A DNA stretch of 64,000 nt from Alphaproteobacteria bacterium (GTDB taxonomy: Bacteria; Pseudomonadota; Alphaproteobacteria; Reyranellales; Reyranellaceae), in assembly GCA_016869975.1 (NCBI GenBank), contig VGCZ01000008.1, positions 70,526-134,525 of the forward strand. Direction: 5' to 3'. Shown here piece by piece: positions 38,146 through 47,332 of the stretch (position 1 is the first letter of the stretch; every line of letters begins with the position of its first letter). The notes under the pieces were generated by a model. That model made no database searches, was not told where the DNA came from, and was given only the letters and a program-made list of their open reading frames with translations. The position numbers and the translations under genes are program-made.

Positions 38146-39042
38146 CTAATCCGCCGCGTCGGCGACGCGCGCCTTGAGGTGGCGCGCGAGCTGGCGATCG
38201 TGCCGGCTCATCGCCGACAATCCGCCGACCACTTCCGGCCATGGGCGCCAGCGCGGCTGGGCGCCAAGGATCTGGTCGCCCATCACCGTCACGCGCTCGA
38301 TCACCCGCTCGCCGACGAAGTCGTTGACCACGTAGTGCTGGGTGAAGCGGTTATCCCACATGCCGATCGTGCCTGATGTCCAGTGGTAGCGCACCGTGAA
38401 GGCCGGCTGCTGCACCCAGCGGGTGAGGTAGGCGAGGAAATAGTCGCTTTCCGGGCCGCTCATCTCGACGATGCGGCGCGTGAAGTGCTCGTTGACATAG
38501 AGCGCCTTGCGGCCGCTCTCGCGATCGACGCGCACCACGGGATGGATGGCCATGCGATCCGCCCGGTCGTGCGGATGCGCGTCGTGCAGTGCGCTCAGCC
38601 CGTCGCAGAGCTCTTTCAGCGGTGGTGACAGGCCGTCATAGGCGGCGGCCAGGTTGGCCCACATGGTGTCGCCGCCGACCTCCGGGCACTGTTTCATGTT
38701 GAGGATCGACATCAGCGCCGGTCGGTCGAGGAAGGTCAGGTCGGTGTGCCATTCGTCGGCGATGCCGCCCTGGCTCGCCGCCAGCCGGAACAGCTCGGGA
38801 TGGTCCTTGGGCGTGCGATCCTTCAGGTTCGGATGGCCTTCGAGGACGCCGAAATGCCGGCCGAAGGCGATCTGATCCTCGGCGCTCATGAACTGGCCGG
38901 GGAAGAACAGGACCATGTGCTCGTGCAGCAATCGGCGGATGTCGGCCGCCTCGCCCGCATCGGCCGTGGCCAAGGTCAGGCCGGTCACCTCCGCGCCCAG
39001 CGCCGCCGAGAGGCGCTTCACCTGCCAGTTGCGCGTCGCCAT
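38146..39042 (-). CDS. TauD/TfdA family Fe(II)/2-oxoglutarate dioxygenase
   Basis: 298 aa. The iron facial triad is visible as H99 and D101 (DEWHTDLTF) and H236 (NRFTQHYVVND), with a downstream Arg (RVIERVTV) to bind 2-oxoglutarate. Relatives release sulfite from taurine or alkylsulfates or cleave aryloxyacetates; nothing here defines the substrate. It is upstream of serC on the same strand but separated by the REP element and leader. Confidence 0.88.
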   Translation of the reverse strand: MATRNWQVKRLSAALGAEVTGLTLATADAGEAADIRRLLHEHMVLFFPGQFMSAEDQIAFGRHFGVLEGHPNLKDRTPKDHPELFRLAASQGGIADEWHTDLTFLDRPALMSILNMKQCPEVGGDTMWANLAAAYDGLSPPLKELCDGLSALHDAHPHDRADRMAIHPVVRVDRESGRKALYVNEHFTRRIVEMSGPESDYFLAYLTRWVQQPAFTVRYHWTSGTIGMWDNRFTQHYVVNDFVGERVIERVTVMGDQILGAQPRWRPWPEVVGGLSAMSRHDRQLARHLKARVADAAD

Positions 39043-39173
39043 GGATCCTCCTTGCCGGCCGCTGGCCGTGGCGGGAGTTTAGCGCGGCCGAGACGATTTG
39101 GAACATGCGCGTTGACGCCGGGCGTTGCGTCACCATCTATGCAAGTGCGCCTGTTCGCGGCGCTGGAGGAACG

Positions 39174-39551
39174 ATGTCTCCCGATCGGGTGTGGCAGGTG
39201 TTCCAGGGTATCGGCCTGGCGTGGACGGCGGTGGAGATGGGCCGCGCCGGCACGAGCAGCGCGCGGCGCAAGTCGGTCCGGCCGCTGGCGGTCGAGAGCG
39301 TTGCGCAGGCCGGCAGCTGGGCTGCCGGCGCGGCGGGCTTCAAAGCCGGTGGCAAGCTGGGCGCCATTGTCGGGATCAAGACCGGGCCCGGCATGCTGGT
39401 GACAGCCGCAGTGGGCGCCTGCATCGGCGGCTTGGCCGGCTATGTCGGCGCCAAGCGTGTCGCCGACGCCACGCTGCCGGATGATCTCGGCGTGTCGGTG
39501 GCGCCGTTGCGCACCTATCTCGCGCGCTTCCGTCGGACCGCGTTCGACTAG
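39174..39551 (+). CDS. Hypothetical glycine-rich membrane-associated protein
   Basis: 125 aa, unrecognised. A Gly/Ala-rich stretch with glycine-zipper spacing (AAGAAGFKAGGKLGAIVGIK, then MLVTAAVGACIGGLAGYVGA) suggests membrane insertion of one or two helices. GGAGGA precedes the ATG by 3 nt. Its TAG stop shares the palindromic CTAG with the stop of the convergent ABC-half gene. Confidence 0.6.
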   Translation: MSPDRVWQVFQGIGLAWTAVEMGRAGTSSARRKSVRPLAVESVAQAGSWAAGAAGFKAGGKLGAIVGIKTGPGMLVTAAVGACIGGLAGYVGAKRVADATLPDDLGVSVAPLRTYLARFRRTAFD

Positions 39552-40543
39552 CCAGACCCCCGCGCTGGGCGCAACTGGACAAGCCGTTCGAACGCCTCGG
39601 CTATCATACGGTACTTGACGCCGTTGACCGTGGCCTCGCGGTACCAGTTCACTATGTCGCCCCAGGGATCGTTCACTTTCGCCAGCCCGGCAACGAAGGC
39701 AACAACCGTGCCGACCTGGACTAGGCCGGACGCGGCGTACCAGCCGCCCACGCCGAGCACGACGGCGACACCGACGTGATGCATGAGGTTCATCAGGAAG
39801 TTCATGGTGAACTTCAGCTTGTAGATGCCCATGTTGAGCGTGAAGACGACTTCCATCCGCTGCGCTTGGGTCGCCGCGTGGCGTCGCCCATGGTCGGGGT
39901 CGATCAGGCCGGAGCTGACCTCCCGCAGCGCCTCTACCCGCGACGTGACTCGCCGGTTGATGGCGCGCTGCATCAGCGGGACGAAGATCAGCTGTGGCGA
40001 GAAGACGAGGAGGCTTACCAGCGCGATCTCGGGCTGGAGGTGGATCATATAGGCGAAGACGCTAAGAAGGATGCCGCCCTGCAACAAGGGTTCCGACGTG
40101 CTGATGCCGACAAAACTGCCAATAGGTTCGACCTCCGACAGGATGAGCGACACTTCGATGCCCTGGAGATCGGCGGAGGGGGAATCCGAGGCGCCGTTGG
40201 CGGCGCCGTGGATTGTCATGCGAAGATGTCGAACCGAGCTTTCGCTGACCCAGCCGCGATAGATGTTCATCGCAAGCTTGCACGCGCCTTCGGCTAGGGC
40301 GACGCCAGCATAGCCGAGTGCCAGCCAGACGATGGAGTTCAACGCGCCGGTGTGGACGGCGTCGTTGACGATACGACGCTGGATCTCGAGCGGAATCGTG
40401 TTGAGCAAGAACACGACGACCGACAAGGCCGCCAGGGTGATTTGGTGCCGGCCGCTGAAGCGCAGAATGTAGCCGAGGATGGTCGACGGCAGGGCATGGC
40501 AGCAATCGTGGTCGAGTGTCGGCGAAGAGCCTGGCTGCTCCAT
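39548..40543 (-). CDS. ABC exporter transmembrane domain protein lacking an ATPase domain
   Basis: 331 aa. The whole protein matches an exporter-type ABC membrane domain: six predicted helices, including ITLAALSVVVFLLNTIP, IVWLALGYAGVALAEG and LLQGGILLSVFAYMI, and a terminal coupling stretch KYRMIAEAFERLVQL at the point where a nucleotide-binding domain normally starts. No Walker A, signature or Walker B motif follows; the frame stops at a CTAG shared with the next gene. It starts 7 nt after the MgtA-like gene, so the two form an operon. It may be a degraded exporter or a membrane partner of the P-ATPase. Confidence 0.8.
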   Translation of the reverse strand: MEQPGSSPTLDHDCCHALPSTILGYILRFSGRHQITLAALSVVVFLLNTIPLEIQRRIVNDAVHTGALNSIVWLALGYAGVALAEGACKLAMNIYRGWVSESSVRHLRMTIHGAANGASDSPSADLQGIEVSLILSEVEPIGSFVGISTSEPLLQGGILLSVFAYMIHLQPEIALVSLLVFSPQLIFVPLMQRAINRRVTSRVEALREVSSGLIDPDHGRRHAATQAQRMEVVFTLNMGIYKLKFTMNFLMNLMHHVGVAVVLGVGGWYAASGLVQVGTVVAFVAGLAKVNDPWGDIVNWYREATVNGVKYRMIAEAFERLVQLRPARGSG

Positions 40544-40550
40544 GGGCAGG

Positions 40551-43139
40551 TCAACCCTGTGTGGCGTGGCGTCTGTAGAACTGGCGTTTGACGATTTCGG
40601 CGAGCAGCAGATAGGCCAGCGTTAAGCCCGCCAGCGCTGCCAGGTACTCGGGCGGCAGAGGCACGAAGCCTAGCCAGGCACCAACCGGCGTGAATGGCAG
40701 CGCGATCGCCACCATGAGCACGAGAAGCGAGCTTGCCAGGAGCAGCGGATGTGGCCGGTCGGCGAACGGGTTGCCGCGCGTTCGGATGACGAAGATGACT
40801 AGGATCTGCGTTGCCAGGGACTCGACGAACCAGCCGGTCTGGAAGAGGGCCTCGCCGGCCTGGAAGACCCAGATCAGTAGCCCGAAAGTCAGGAAATCGA
40901 ACAGGGAGCTGACCGGCCCCAGCGTCACCATGAAATCGCGGATGAACGTCATGTCCCAGCGGTGTGGCCGCGCCAGGGCATCGGCGTCCACGTCGTCGAA
41001 CGGGATAGCGATCTCCGACACGTCGTAAAGTAGATTGTTGAGCAGGATTTGGATCGGCAGCATCGGCAGGAACGGCAGCAGCAGCGCGGCGCCGGCCATC
41101 GAGAACATATTGCCGAAGTTCGAACTGGTACCCATCATGATGTACTTCATGATGTTGGCGAAGGTGCGCCGCCCTTCGCGTACTCCGCGCGCAAGCACGC
41201 CGAGGTCCTTCTCCAGCAGGATCAGGCTGGCGGCGTCCTTGGCCACGTCGACGGCGCTGTCGACGGAGATGCCGACATCGGCGGTGTGCAACGCCGACGC
41301 GTCGTTGATGCCGTCGCCGAGGAAGCCCACGGTGTGGTCGCGGCGCTTGAGCGCCAGCAGGACGCGGGTCTTCTGTGCCGGCGTGACGCGGCAAAACAAT
41401 GTGACCTCCTGGGCACGGGCGGCAAGAGCGTCATCGTCGAGACGACCGATCTCGGTGCCGGTCAGAACCTCGGTCGCGACGATCCCGAGATCCTGGCAGA
41501 CGCGGCGAGTGACGAACTCGTTGTCGCCGGTCACGACCTTGACGCGGATTCCCAGTCGCTGCAGGGCGCGCACCGCGTCGCCGGCGCTCGCCTTCGGCGG
41601 ATCCAGGAAGGCGGCGAAACCGGCGAAGACGAGCGACGTCTCGTCGTCGACCGCGGCGTGCGACCTGTCCGGTTCCATGACGCGCCAGGCGATGCCGAGC
41701 AGGCGGTAGCCTTCGCCGCTCATCCGCTCGAAGACGTCGTGCGCCTGCGCCATCGCCGCGGCGTCGAGCGGCAATGGCCGCCCGGGTTCGTCGGGTTCGT
41801 AGCGGTCGCAGAGGCGCAGCACGTCTTCGGGGGCGCCCTTGACGATTAACCGTCGTTCGCCCTGGCGTTCCAGGAGCACCGAGACGCGCCGGCGGTCGAA
41901 GCCGAACGGCACCTCGTCGATCTTCGTCCAGCCATCGTCCGCCGGGCCCGCCTTCTCGAGGATGGCGTCGTCGAGCGGGCTGCGCAGCCCGGTCTCGAAA
42001 TGGCTGTTGAGCCATGCCAGCTCGAGAACGCGCTGGCTGTCCTTGCCGGTCAGCGAGACCTCGCGGATCAGCCTGATCCGTGCCTCGGTCAGGGTGCCCG
42101 TCTTGTCGCTGCACAGAATGTCCATGGCGCCTAGGTCGTGGATCGCCGCCAGTCGCTTGACGATCACGCGCTGGCCGGCGAGCCGCAGGGCGCCACGGGC
42201 CAAGGTCACGGACACAACCATCGGCAGCAGCTCCGGCGTCAATCCCACCGCCAGCGCGATCGCGAATAGAAAGGAGTCGAGAACCGGCCGATGGAGGAGG
42301 ATGTTCGCCAGCAACGCGAACAGCGCCAGCAGGATAGTCAGGCGCATGATCAGCGTGCCGAATCGGTAGGTCCCGCGCTCCAGCGCTGCGGGTGGCGGCT
42401 CGCGCCGCAGGGTGCCGGCGATACGGCCGAGCTCTGTGCGGGCGCCGGTGGCGACGACGAGAAGTCTGGCCGAGCCGCTCATTACCGAGCTACCCATGAA
42501 GGCGGCGTTGCTCGCCGCCGTGAGATCCGCGCCGGCGGTGCCTTCGCCGGGCCGTTTCTCGCCGGGATATGGCTCGCCAGTCAGCGCCGCCTCATTGACG
42601 AAGAAGTCACGCGCCTCAAGCACACGGCCGTCGGCCGGCACGAGGTCGCCCGCCGCCAGAAGCACAATGTCGCCGGGCACAATCTCCTCGGCCGGGACCG
42701 TCACCTCCCGGCCGCCGCGGCGCACGCGTTCCATGAGAGCCACGGAAGCTCTCAGCCCGTCGGCCGCCTTTTCCGCGCCATGCTCCTGGAGGCTGTCGAC
42801 CAGCACGCTCAGCGCCACTATCAGCGAGATGATCGCGAAGCTCGGTATATCGCCGGTGACCGCCGCGACCGCCGCGGCGCTGAGCAGAATGAGCACCAGC
42901 GGATTTCGCAGCCGCTGCAGCATCCGCATCGGCACGCTGAACCGTCGCTTGGCCTGCAGGACATTGCGCCCGAAGCGATCGAGCCGCCTAGCAGCTTCGT
43001 CGGGCGTCAAGCCGTCGATCGTACAGTCCAAGGTCGCAAGAAGATCTGCGGTCGGCCGAACCCAGAAGCTTCCCTGGTCTTGTCCCGGGTGATCGGCACG
43101 ACTGGTCACGCGGTCCTCCGATCCGAGCATCATGCTCAT
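40551..43139 (-). CDS. Magnesium-translocating P-type ATPase (MgtA-like)
   Basis: 862 aa P3B-type ATPase, close to full MgtA length. The phosphorylation motif is ILCSDKTGTLTE, the actuator motif is EAALTGEPYPGEK, the M4 ion-pathway motif is GLTPELLPMVVS, the hinge is GDGINDASALHTADVGISVD, and the C-terminal membrane part has PIQILLNNLLYDVSEIAIPF. It would import Mg2+ or a similar divalent cation. The start is uncertain: ATG 43139, with two more in-frame ATGs close by, is preferred to 43184. An FNR/FixK-like box lies 36 nt upstream. Confidence 0.9.
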   Translation of the reverse strand: MSMMLGSEDRVTSRADHPGQDQGSFWVRPTADLLATLDCTIDGLTPDEAARRLDRFGRNVLQAKRRFSVPMRMLQRLRNPLVLILLSAAAVAAVTGDIPSFAIISLIVALSVLVDSLQEHGAEKAADGLRASVALMERVRRGGREVTVPAEEIVPGDIVLLAAGDLVPADGRVLEARDFFVNEAALTGEPYPGEKRPGEGTAGADLTAASNAAFMGSSVMSGSARLLVVATGARTELGRIAGTLRREPPPAALERGTYRFGTLIMRLTILLALFALLANILLHRPVLDSFLFAIALAVGLTPELLPMVVSVTLARGALRLAGQRVIVKRLAAIHDLGAMDILCSDKTGTLTEARIRLIREVSLTGKDSQRVLELAWLNSHFETGLRSPLDDAILEKAGPADDGWTKIDEVPFGFDRRRVSVLLERQGERRLIVKGAPEDVLRLCDRYEPDEPGRPLPLDAAAMAQAHDVFERMSGEGYRLLGIAWRVMEPDRSHAAVDDETSLVFAGFAAFLDPPKASAGDAVRALQRLGIRVKVVTGDNEFVTRRVCQDLGIVATEVLTGTEIGRLDDDALAARAQEVTLFCRVTPAQKTRVLLALKRRDHTVGFLGDGINDASALHTADVGISVDSAVDVAKDAASLILLEKDLGVLARGVREGRRTFANIMKYIMMGTSSNFGNMFSMAGAALLLPFLPMLPIQILLNNLLYDVSEIAIPFDDVDADALARPHRWDMTFIRDFMVTLGPVSSLFDFLTFGLLIWVFQAGEALFQTGWFVESLATQILVIFVIRTRGNPFADRPHPLLLASSLLVLMVAIALPFTPVGAWLGFVPLPPEYLAALAGLTLAYLLLAEIVKRQFYRRHATQG

Positions 43140-43174
43140 CGTTGCCTGTGTCGTACGGACCTGCGACGATGACC

Positions 43175-43188
43175 TTGACCTCAATCAA
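43175..43188. promoter_or_regulatory. FNR/FixK-type operator between MgtA-like and oxidoreductase genes
   Basis: TTGACCTCAATCAA matches the FNR/FixK/Anr consensus TTGAT-N4-ATCAA at 9 of 10 conserved bases. On the minus strand a TACGAC -10-like hexamer (43155-43150) lies about 29 nt downstream of the site centre, close to class II spacing for the ATPase gene. The divergent oxidoreductase starts at 43303 and could share it. Confidence 0.6.
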
Positions 43189-43302
43189 GGCCGGGGCTTT
43201 GCCGGCGTTGTTCGGGCTAACGTTTGCAAGACGTCACGCGCTGCGGCCGGCCCGGGCGAGGCGCACGCCTCGCAACTTGCCCTGCGCGGGAGAGCGTCTG
43301 CG

Positions 43303-44607
43303 ATGTCTGACTATCCGATTCATCGTCCCGGCATGGAGGGTGGTCTGTGGGCCGCGACGGCGGCGGCTGCGCCCGACTTGCCGAGCCTCGACGGAGAGCT
43401 GACCGCCGACGTCGTCGTGGTCGGCGGCGGCTTCACCGGCTTGTCGACGGCGCTGCACACCGCCGAGCGCGGCTTGTCGGTGGCGCTGCTCGAAGCCGAC
43501 CAGATCGGCAGCGGCGCCTCGGGCCGCAATGGCGGTCAGGTGATCCCCGGTCTGAAGATGGATCCTGGCGAGTTGCGGCGCGATTTCGGCCAGGACATGG
43601 GCGGTCGCATCGTCAGGCTGTCCGGCGCCGCCGCCGATCTGGTGTTCGACCTGATCAAGCGTCACGCGATGGATTGTCCGGCCCATCAGGGCGGCTGGAT
43701 TCAGGGCGCGCATTCCAAGATCGCGCTGACGAGCGTGCTGGCGCGCGCCCGGGAATGGCAACAGGAGGGTGCGCCGGCCGACATCTTCGACAAGAAGACG
43801 ATCGCCCAGGAGACCGGCCACGATTTCTACGAGGGCGGCTGGATCGATCGCCGCGCCGGCCAGGTCAATCCGCTGGCCTATGCGCGCGGCCTCGCGCGCG
43901 CCGCGGTCAAAGCCGGCGCGCGGCTCTTCGTGCGCTCGCGTGCGACCGGCATCGAGAAAGATGGCGACGGCTGGCGCGTGAAGACGGCGGCGGGGTCGGT
44001 GCGCGCCGGCCAGGTGGCGCTGTGCACGGATGCCTATAGCGACGATCTGTGGCCCGGGTTGCGCACGGCGCAGGTGCCGGTCAAGAGCGTGCAGATCGCC
44101 ACGGCGCCGCTGGGCCACAACGTGCGCAAGCGCATCCTGCCGGGCGGCGCGGTCGTCTCGGAGACGCGCAAGCTCGCGGTCTATTACCGCCTCGACGCCG
44201 ATGGCCGCCTGCTGATGGGCGGGCGCGGCCCGATGAGCGAGCATGTCGGCAACGCGACGCTCGATACCTTGGTGCGGACGGTGCGGCGGCTGTGGCCGTT
44301 CCTCGACTCGACGCCGTACGAGTATGGCTGGTCGGGCACGGTCGGCCTCACGCTCGACCATATGCCGCATCTCTGCCGCCTGGCGCCGGGCGTGATCACC
44401 GGCCTCGGCTATAACGGCCGCGGCGTGGCGATGACCACGGCGATGGGCACCGTGCTGGCGAAGGCGCTCTCCGGCACACCCGACGCCGATCTCGACTTGC
44501 CGCTGAGCGACCTGCCGAAGGTGCCGCTGTTCGAGATCCGCCAGCCCTTCATCGCGCTCGCCATCCAGTACCACCGCCTGCGCGACGCGATGGGCCTGCC
44601 CGGATAG
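43303..44607 (+). CDS. FAD-dependent amine oxidoreductase (DadA/PuuB-like)
   Basis: 434 aa. The N-terminal Rossmann motif VVVVGGGFTGLSTALHTAER is followed by the ATG-like SGASGRNGGQVIPG of gamma-glutamylputrescine oxidase and related DAO-family proteins, with a C-terminal GLGYNGRGVAMTTAMG FAD segment. It probably oxidises a glutamylated polyamine, glycine-type or other secondary amine to an aldehyde or keto product with H2O2. No glutamylputrescine synthetase is adjacent. The start at 43303 is chosen from the conserved N-terminus. Confidence 0.88.
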   Translation: MSDYPIHRPGMEGGLWAATAAAAPDLPSLDGELTADVVVVGGGFTGLSTALHTAERGLSVALLEADQIGSGASGRNGGQVIPGLKMDPGELRRDFGQDMGGRIVRLSGAAADLVFDLIKRHAMDCPAHQGGWIQGAHSKIALTSVLARAREWQQEGAPADIFDKKTIAQETGHDFYEGGWIDRRAGQVNPLAYARGLARAAVKAGARLFVRSRATGIEKDGDGWRVKTAAGSVRAGQVALCTDAYSDDLWPGLRTAQVPVKSVQIATAPLGHNVRKRILPGGAVVSETRKLAVYYRLDADGRLLMGGRGPMSEHVGNATLDTLVRTVRRLWPFLDSTPYEYGWSGTVGLTLDHMPHLCRLAPGVITGLGYNGRGVAMTTAMGTVLAKALSGTPDADLDLPLSDLPKVPLFEIRQPFIALAIQYHRLRDAMGLPG

Positions 44608-44646
44608 GCACTGGCGCTCGGTCGCCGGATCGACCATGTAGAGACG

Positions 44647-44859
44647 ATGATGAAGGTTCTGTCCTATCTGTTCCTGATCCTCGCCGGCCTGTCGATGCTG
44701 GGCGCGCTGGCCTCGATCTTCGTCGGCATGGCGGGGATGAGTGGCGGCGGGCTGGAGCATGCGCGCCGCGGCAACCGCTTCATGTGGTGGCGCGTGCGCC
44801 TGCAGCTCGCGGCGATCGTGTTCATCATCCTCTGGTACCTCACCAGCCGCGCCGCCTGA
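44647..44859 (+). CDS. Twin-helix small membrane protein (HIG1-like)
   Basis: 70 aa with two membrane helices (SYLFLILAGLSMLGALASIF and RLQLAAIVFIILWYL) joined by a loop EHARRGNRFMWWR, the pattern of bacterial HIG1-domain proteins linked to respiratory complexes. It precedes the adenosyltransferase gene by 12 nt, as commonly seen in alphaproteobacteria. Confidence 0.8.
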   Translation: MMKVLSYLFLILAGLSMLGALASIFVGMAGMSGGGLEHARRGNRFMWWRVRLQLAAIVFIILWYLTSRAA

Positions 44860-44871
44860 CGGATCGCCGCC

Positions 44872-45441
44872 ATGGTTCAACTCACCCGCATCTACACGCG
44901 CGGCGGCGACAAGGGCAAAACCTCGCTCGGCACCGGCAAGCGCGTCGCCAAGCACGACCTGCGCGTCGCGGCCTTCGGCGTGGTCGACGAGGCCAACGCA
45001 ACGATCGGCCTGGTGCGCCTGCATGCGCCGTCGCCCGAAATCGACGCGATGCTGAGCCGCATCCAGAACGATCTCTTCGATCTCGGCGCCGATCTGTGCA
45101 CGCCCGACGACGGCACCAAGGTCGAGTGGGAACCGCTGCGTATCGTCGCCAGCCAGGTCGAGCGGCTGGAGAAGGAGATCGACGCGCTCAACGCCGAGCT
45201 CAAGCCGCTCAACTCGTTCGTGCTGCCCGGCGGCAGCGCGGCGGCGGCGTATCTGCATCTGTCACGGACTGTGACGCGGCGCGCGGAGCGCGAGATGACG
45301 GCGCTGGCCGAGCGCGAGCCAGTCAACGCCGAGGCCATCCGCTACATCAACCGTCTGTCGGATCTGCTCTTCGTGCTGTCGCGCCACGTCAACGATCGCG
45401 GCGCGAAGGATGTGTTATGGGTGCCCGGCGCGAATCGCTGA
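44872..45441 (+). CDS. Cob(I)alamin adenosyltransferase, PduO type
   Basis: 189 aa. Transfers the adenosyl group of ATP to cob(I)alamin to make adenosylcobalamin. The N-terminal motif TRIYTRGGDKGKTSLGTGKR and AAFGVVDEANATIGL, and the C-terminal RYINRLSDLLFVLSRHVND, are diagnostic of the PduO/EutT-like family. It would supply cofactor to the B12-dependent ribonucleotide reductase at 60168-62489 and to mutases elsewhere. Confidence 0.93.
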   Translation: MVQLTRIYTRGGDKGKTSLGTGKRVAKHDLRVAAFGVVDEANATIGLVRLHAPSPEIDAMLSRIQNDLFDLGADLCTPDDGTKVEWEPLRIVASQVERLEKEIDALNAELKPLNSFVLPGGSAAAAYLHLSRTVTRRAEREMTALAEREPVNAEAIRYINRLSDLLFVLSRHVNDRGAKDVLWVPGANR

Positions 45442-45522
45442 TCTTGCGCGCCAAGACCGCAACCGGTTGATTCGCAAGCGCTTTCACGCAATGGAATGGC
45501 TTGTGTGCAGTGCCGCATCGGC

Positions 45523-45551
45523 TTGACAGGCCGCCTTCAGGCGACCTACAC
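45523..45551 (+). promoter_or_regulatory. Candidate sigma-70 promoter for etfBA
   Basis: TTGACA at 45523-45528 and CTACAC at 45546-45551, spacing 17 nt, in the 149-nt gap between the adenosyltransferase and etfB. The -35 is perfect and the -10 weak. Confidence 0.45.
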
Positions 45552-45590
45552 CCACGCCTTCGCAAGGAAAATCCCGAGGGCCAACGACAA

Positions 45591-46337
45591 ATGAAGGTGC
45601 TGGTCGCGGTCAAGCGCGTGATCGACTACAACGTCAAGATCCGCGTCAAGGCCGACAAGACGGGCGTCGAGACGGCGAACGTCAAGATGTCGATGAATCC
45701 TTTCGATGAGATCGCCGTGGAAGAGGCGATCCGCATGAAGGAGAAAGGCAAGGCGACCGAGGTGATCGCCTTCAGCGCCGGTCCGGCCCAGTGCCAGGAA
45801 ACTATTCGCACTGCTCTGGCCATGGGCGCCGACCGCGGTGTGCACGTGCTGAGCGACGCCGAGCTGCAGCCGCTGGCCGTGGCCAAGCTGATGAAGGCCG
45901 TGGTCGACAAGGAACAGCCCGGCTTGGTCATCGTCGGCAAGCAGGCGATCGACGACGACAGCAACCAGACCGGCCAGATGCTGGCCGCGCTGCTCGGCTG
46001 GTCGCAGGGCACCTTCGCCAACAAGCTGGAGATCGGTGAGGGCGTCGCGGTCAAACGCGAGGTCGACGGCGGCCTCGAGAACGTCATGCTCAAGCTGCCG
46101 GCGGTGATCACCACCGATCTGCGGCTGAACGAACCGCGCTACGCCTCGCTGCCCAACATCATGAAGGCGAAGAAGAAGCCGATCGAGCAGCTCACGTCGG
46201 AGGCGCTGGGCGTCGACGTCGCGCCGCGCCTGAAGACCTTGAAGGTCGAGGAGCCGCCGACGCGCAAGGCCGGCATCAAGGTCAAGACCGTGGCCGAGCT
46301 GGTCGAGAAGCTCAAGAACGAGGCGGGAGTTATCTGA
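45591..46337 (+). CDS. etfB: Electron transfer flavoprotein beta subunit
   Basis: 248 aa. Carries AMP and, with EtfA, shuttles electrons from acyl-CoA and other dehydrogenases to ETF-quinone oxidoreductase. Opens [20 protein letters not shown]; the AMP/adenine segments are [19 protein letters not shown] and [19 protein letters not shown]. The start at 45591 gives the conserved N-terminus. Partner etfA starts right after the stop. Confidence 0.96.
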   Translation: MKVLVAVKRVIDYNVKIRVKADKTGVETANVKMSMNPFDEIAVEEAIRMKEKGKATEVIAFSAGPAQCQETIRTALAMGADRGVHVLSDAELQPLAVAKLMKAVVDKEQPGLVIVGKQAIDDDSNQTGQMLAALLGWSQGTFANKLEIGEGVAVKREVDGGLENVMLKLPAVITTDLRLNEPRYASLPNIMKAKKKPIEQLTSEALGVDVAPRLKTLKVEEPPTRKAGIKVKTVAELVEKLKNEAGVI

Positions 46338-46338
46338 G

Positions 46339-47274
46339 ATGAGCGTCCTCGTTGTCGCCGCGCATGACGGCAAGACCGTCCGCGCCAATGTCGCCAACGC
46401 CGTCGCCGCCGCGACGCAGATCGGTGGCGACGTCCATGTCCTGGTCGCGGGCAGCGGTGCCGGCGACGCCGCCAAGGAGGCCGCCGCGATCGCGGGCGTC
46501 GCCAAGGTGCTACAGGCCGAGGACGCGGCCTACGCCAACTGGATGGCCGAGGATGTCGCGGCCCTGGTGGTGAAGCTGGCACCCGGCTACGGCCACATCG
46601 TCATGGCCGCCGACAATGTCGGCAAGAACCTTATGCCGCGCGTCGCCGCCCTGCTCGACGTCGCGCAGGTCTCGGAGGCGATCCAGATCGTCTCGCCCGA
46701 CACCTTCGTGCGGCCGATCTACGCCGGCAACGCCATGGCCACGGTGCAGTCGACCGACAAGATCAAGGTCGTCACCGTGCGGCCGACCAACTTCAAGGCC
46801 GCCGCCGGCGGTGGCTCGGCCGCGATCGAGCAGATCGGCGGCGCAGGCAGCGCCGGGTTGTCGAACTATGTCGGCGCGGAAATCTCCAAGTCGGAGCGGC
46901 CAGAGCTGACCAGCGCAAAGATCGTGGTTTCTGGCGGCCGCGGCCTGGCCTCGGGCGAGAACTTCAAGATGCTCGAAACCTTGGCCGACAAGCTCGGCGC
47001 CGGCCTCGGCGCCAGCCGCGCGGCGGTCGACGCGGGCTACGTGCCCAACGACTACCAGGTCGGCCAGACCGGCAAGGTGGTGGCGCCCGACCTGTACATC
47101 GCCATCGGCATTTCCGGCGCCATCCAGCATCTCGCCGGCATGAAGGACAGCAAGACGATCGTCGCCATCAACAAGGACGAGGAGGCGCCGATCTTCCAGG
47201 TCGCCGACTACGGCATTGTCGGTGACCTGTTCCAGATCGTGCCCGAGCTGACGGCGGCCATCGAAAAGAAGTGA
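46339..47274 (+). CDS. etfA: Electron transfer flavoprotein alpha subunit
   Basis: 311 aa FAD subunit. The C-terminal FAD domain shows [32 protein letters not shown] and [16 protein letters not shown]. Begins one base after the etfB stop, so translation is coupled. A terminator-like hairpin follows, then the hydroxyacyl-CoA dehydrogenase. The acyl-CoA dehydrogenase at 55724-56959 is one possible electron donor. Confidence 0.96.
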   Translation: MSVLVVAAHDGKTVRANVANAVAAATQIGGDVHVLVAGSGAGDAAKEAAAIAGVAKVLQAEDAAYANWMAEDVAALVVKLAPGYGHIVMAADNVGKNLMPRVAALLDVAQVSEAIQIVSPDTFVRPIYAGNAMATVQSTDKIKVVTVRPTNFKAAAGGGSAAIEQIGGAGSAGLSNYVGAEISKSERPELTSAKIVVSGGRGLASGENFKMLETLADKLGAGLGASRAAVDAGYVPNDYQVGQTGKVVAPDLYIAIGISGAIQHLAGMKDSKTIVAINKDEEAPIFQVADYGIVGDLFQIVPELTAAIEKK

Positions 47275-47285
47275 GTCCGGCGCGT

Positions 47286-47316
47286 GGGCGATCCTGTAGG
47301 ATCGCCCCGGGCCTTT
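47286..47316 (+). terminator. Terminator-like hairpin after etfA
   Basis: Perfect 9-nt arms (47286-47294 and 47299-47307) with a TGTA loop, followed after a short GC stretch by TTTT at 47313-47316. Likely partial, since the next gene starts 17 nt later. Confidence 0.55.
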
Positions 47317-47332
47317 TCAGGGGTAAGACAGG

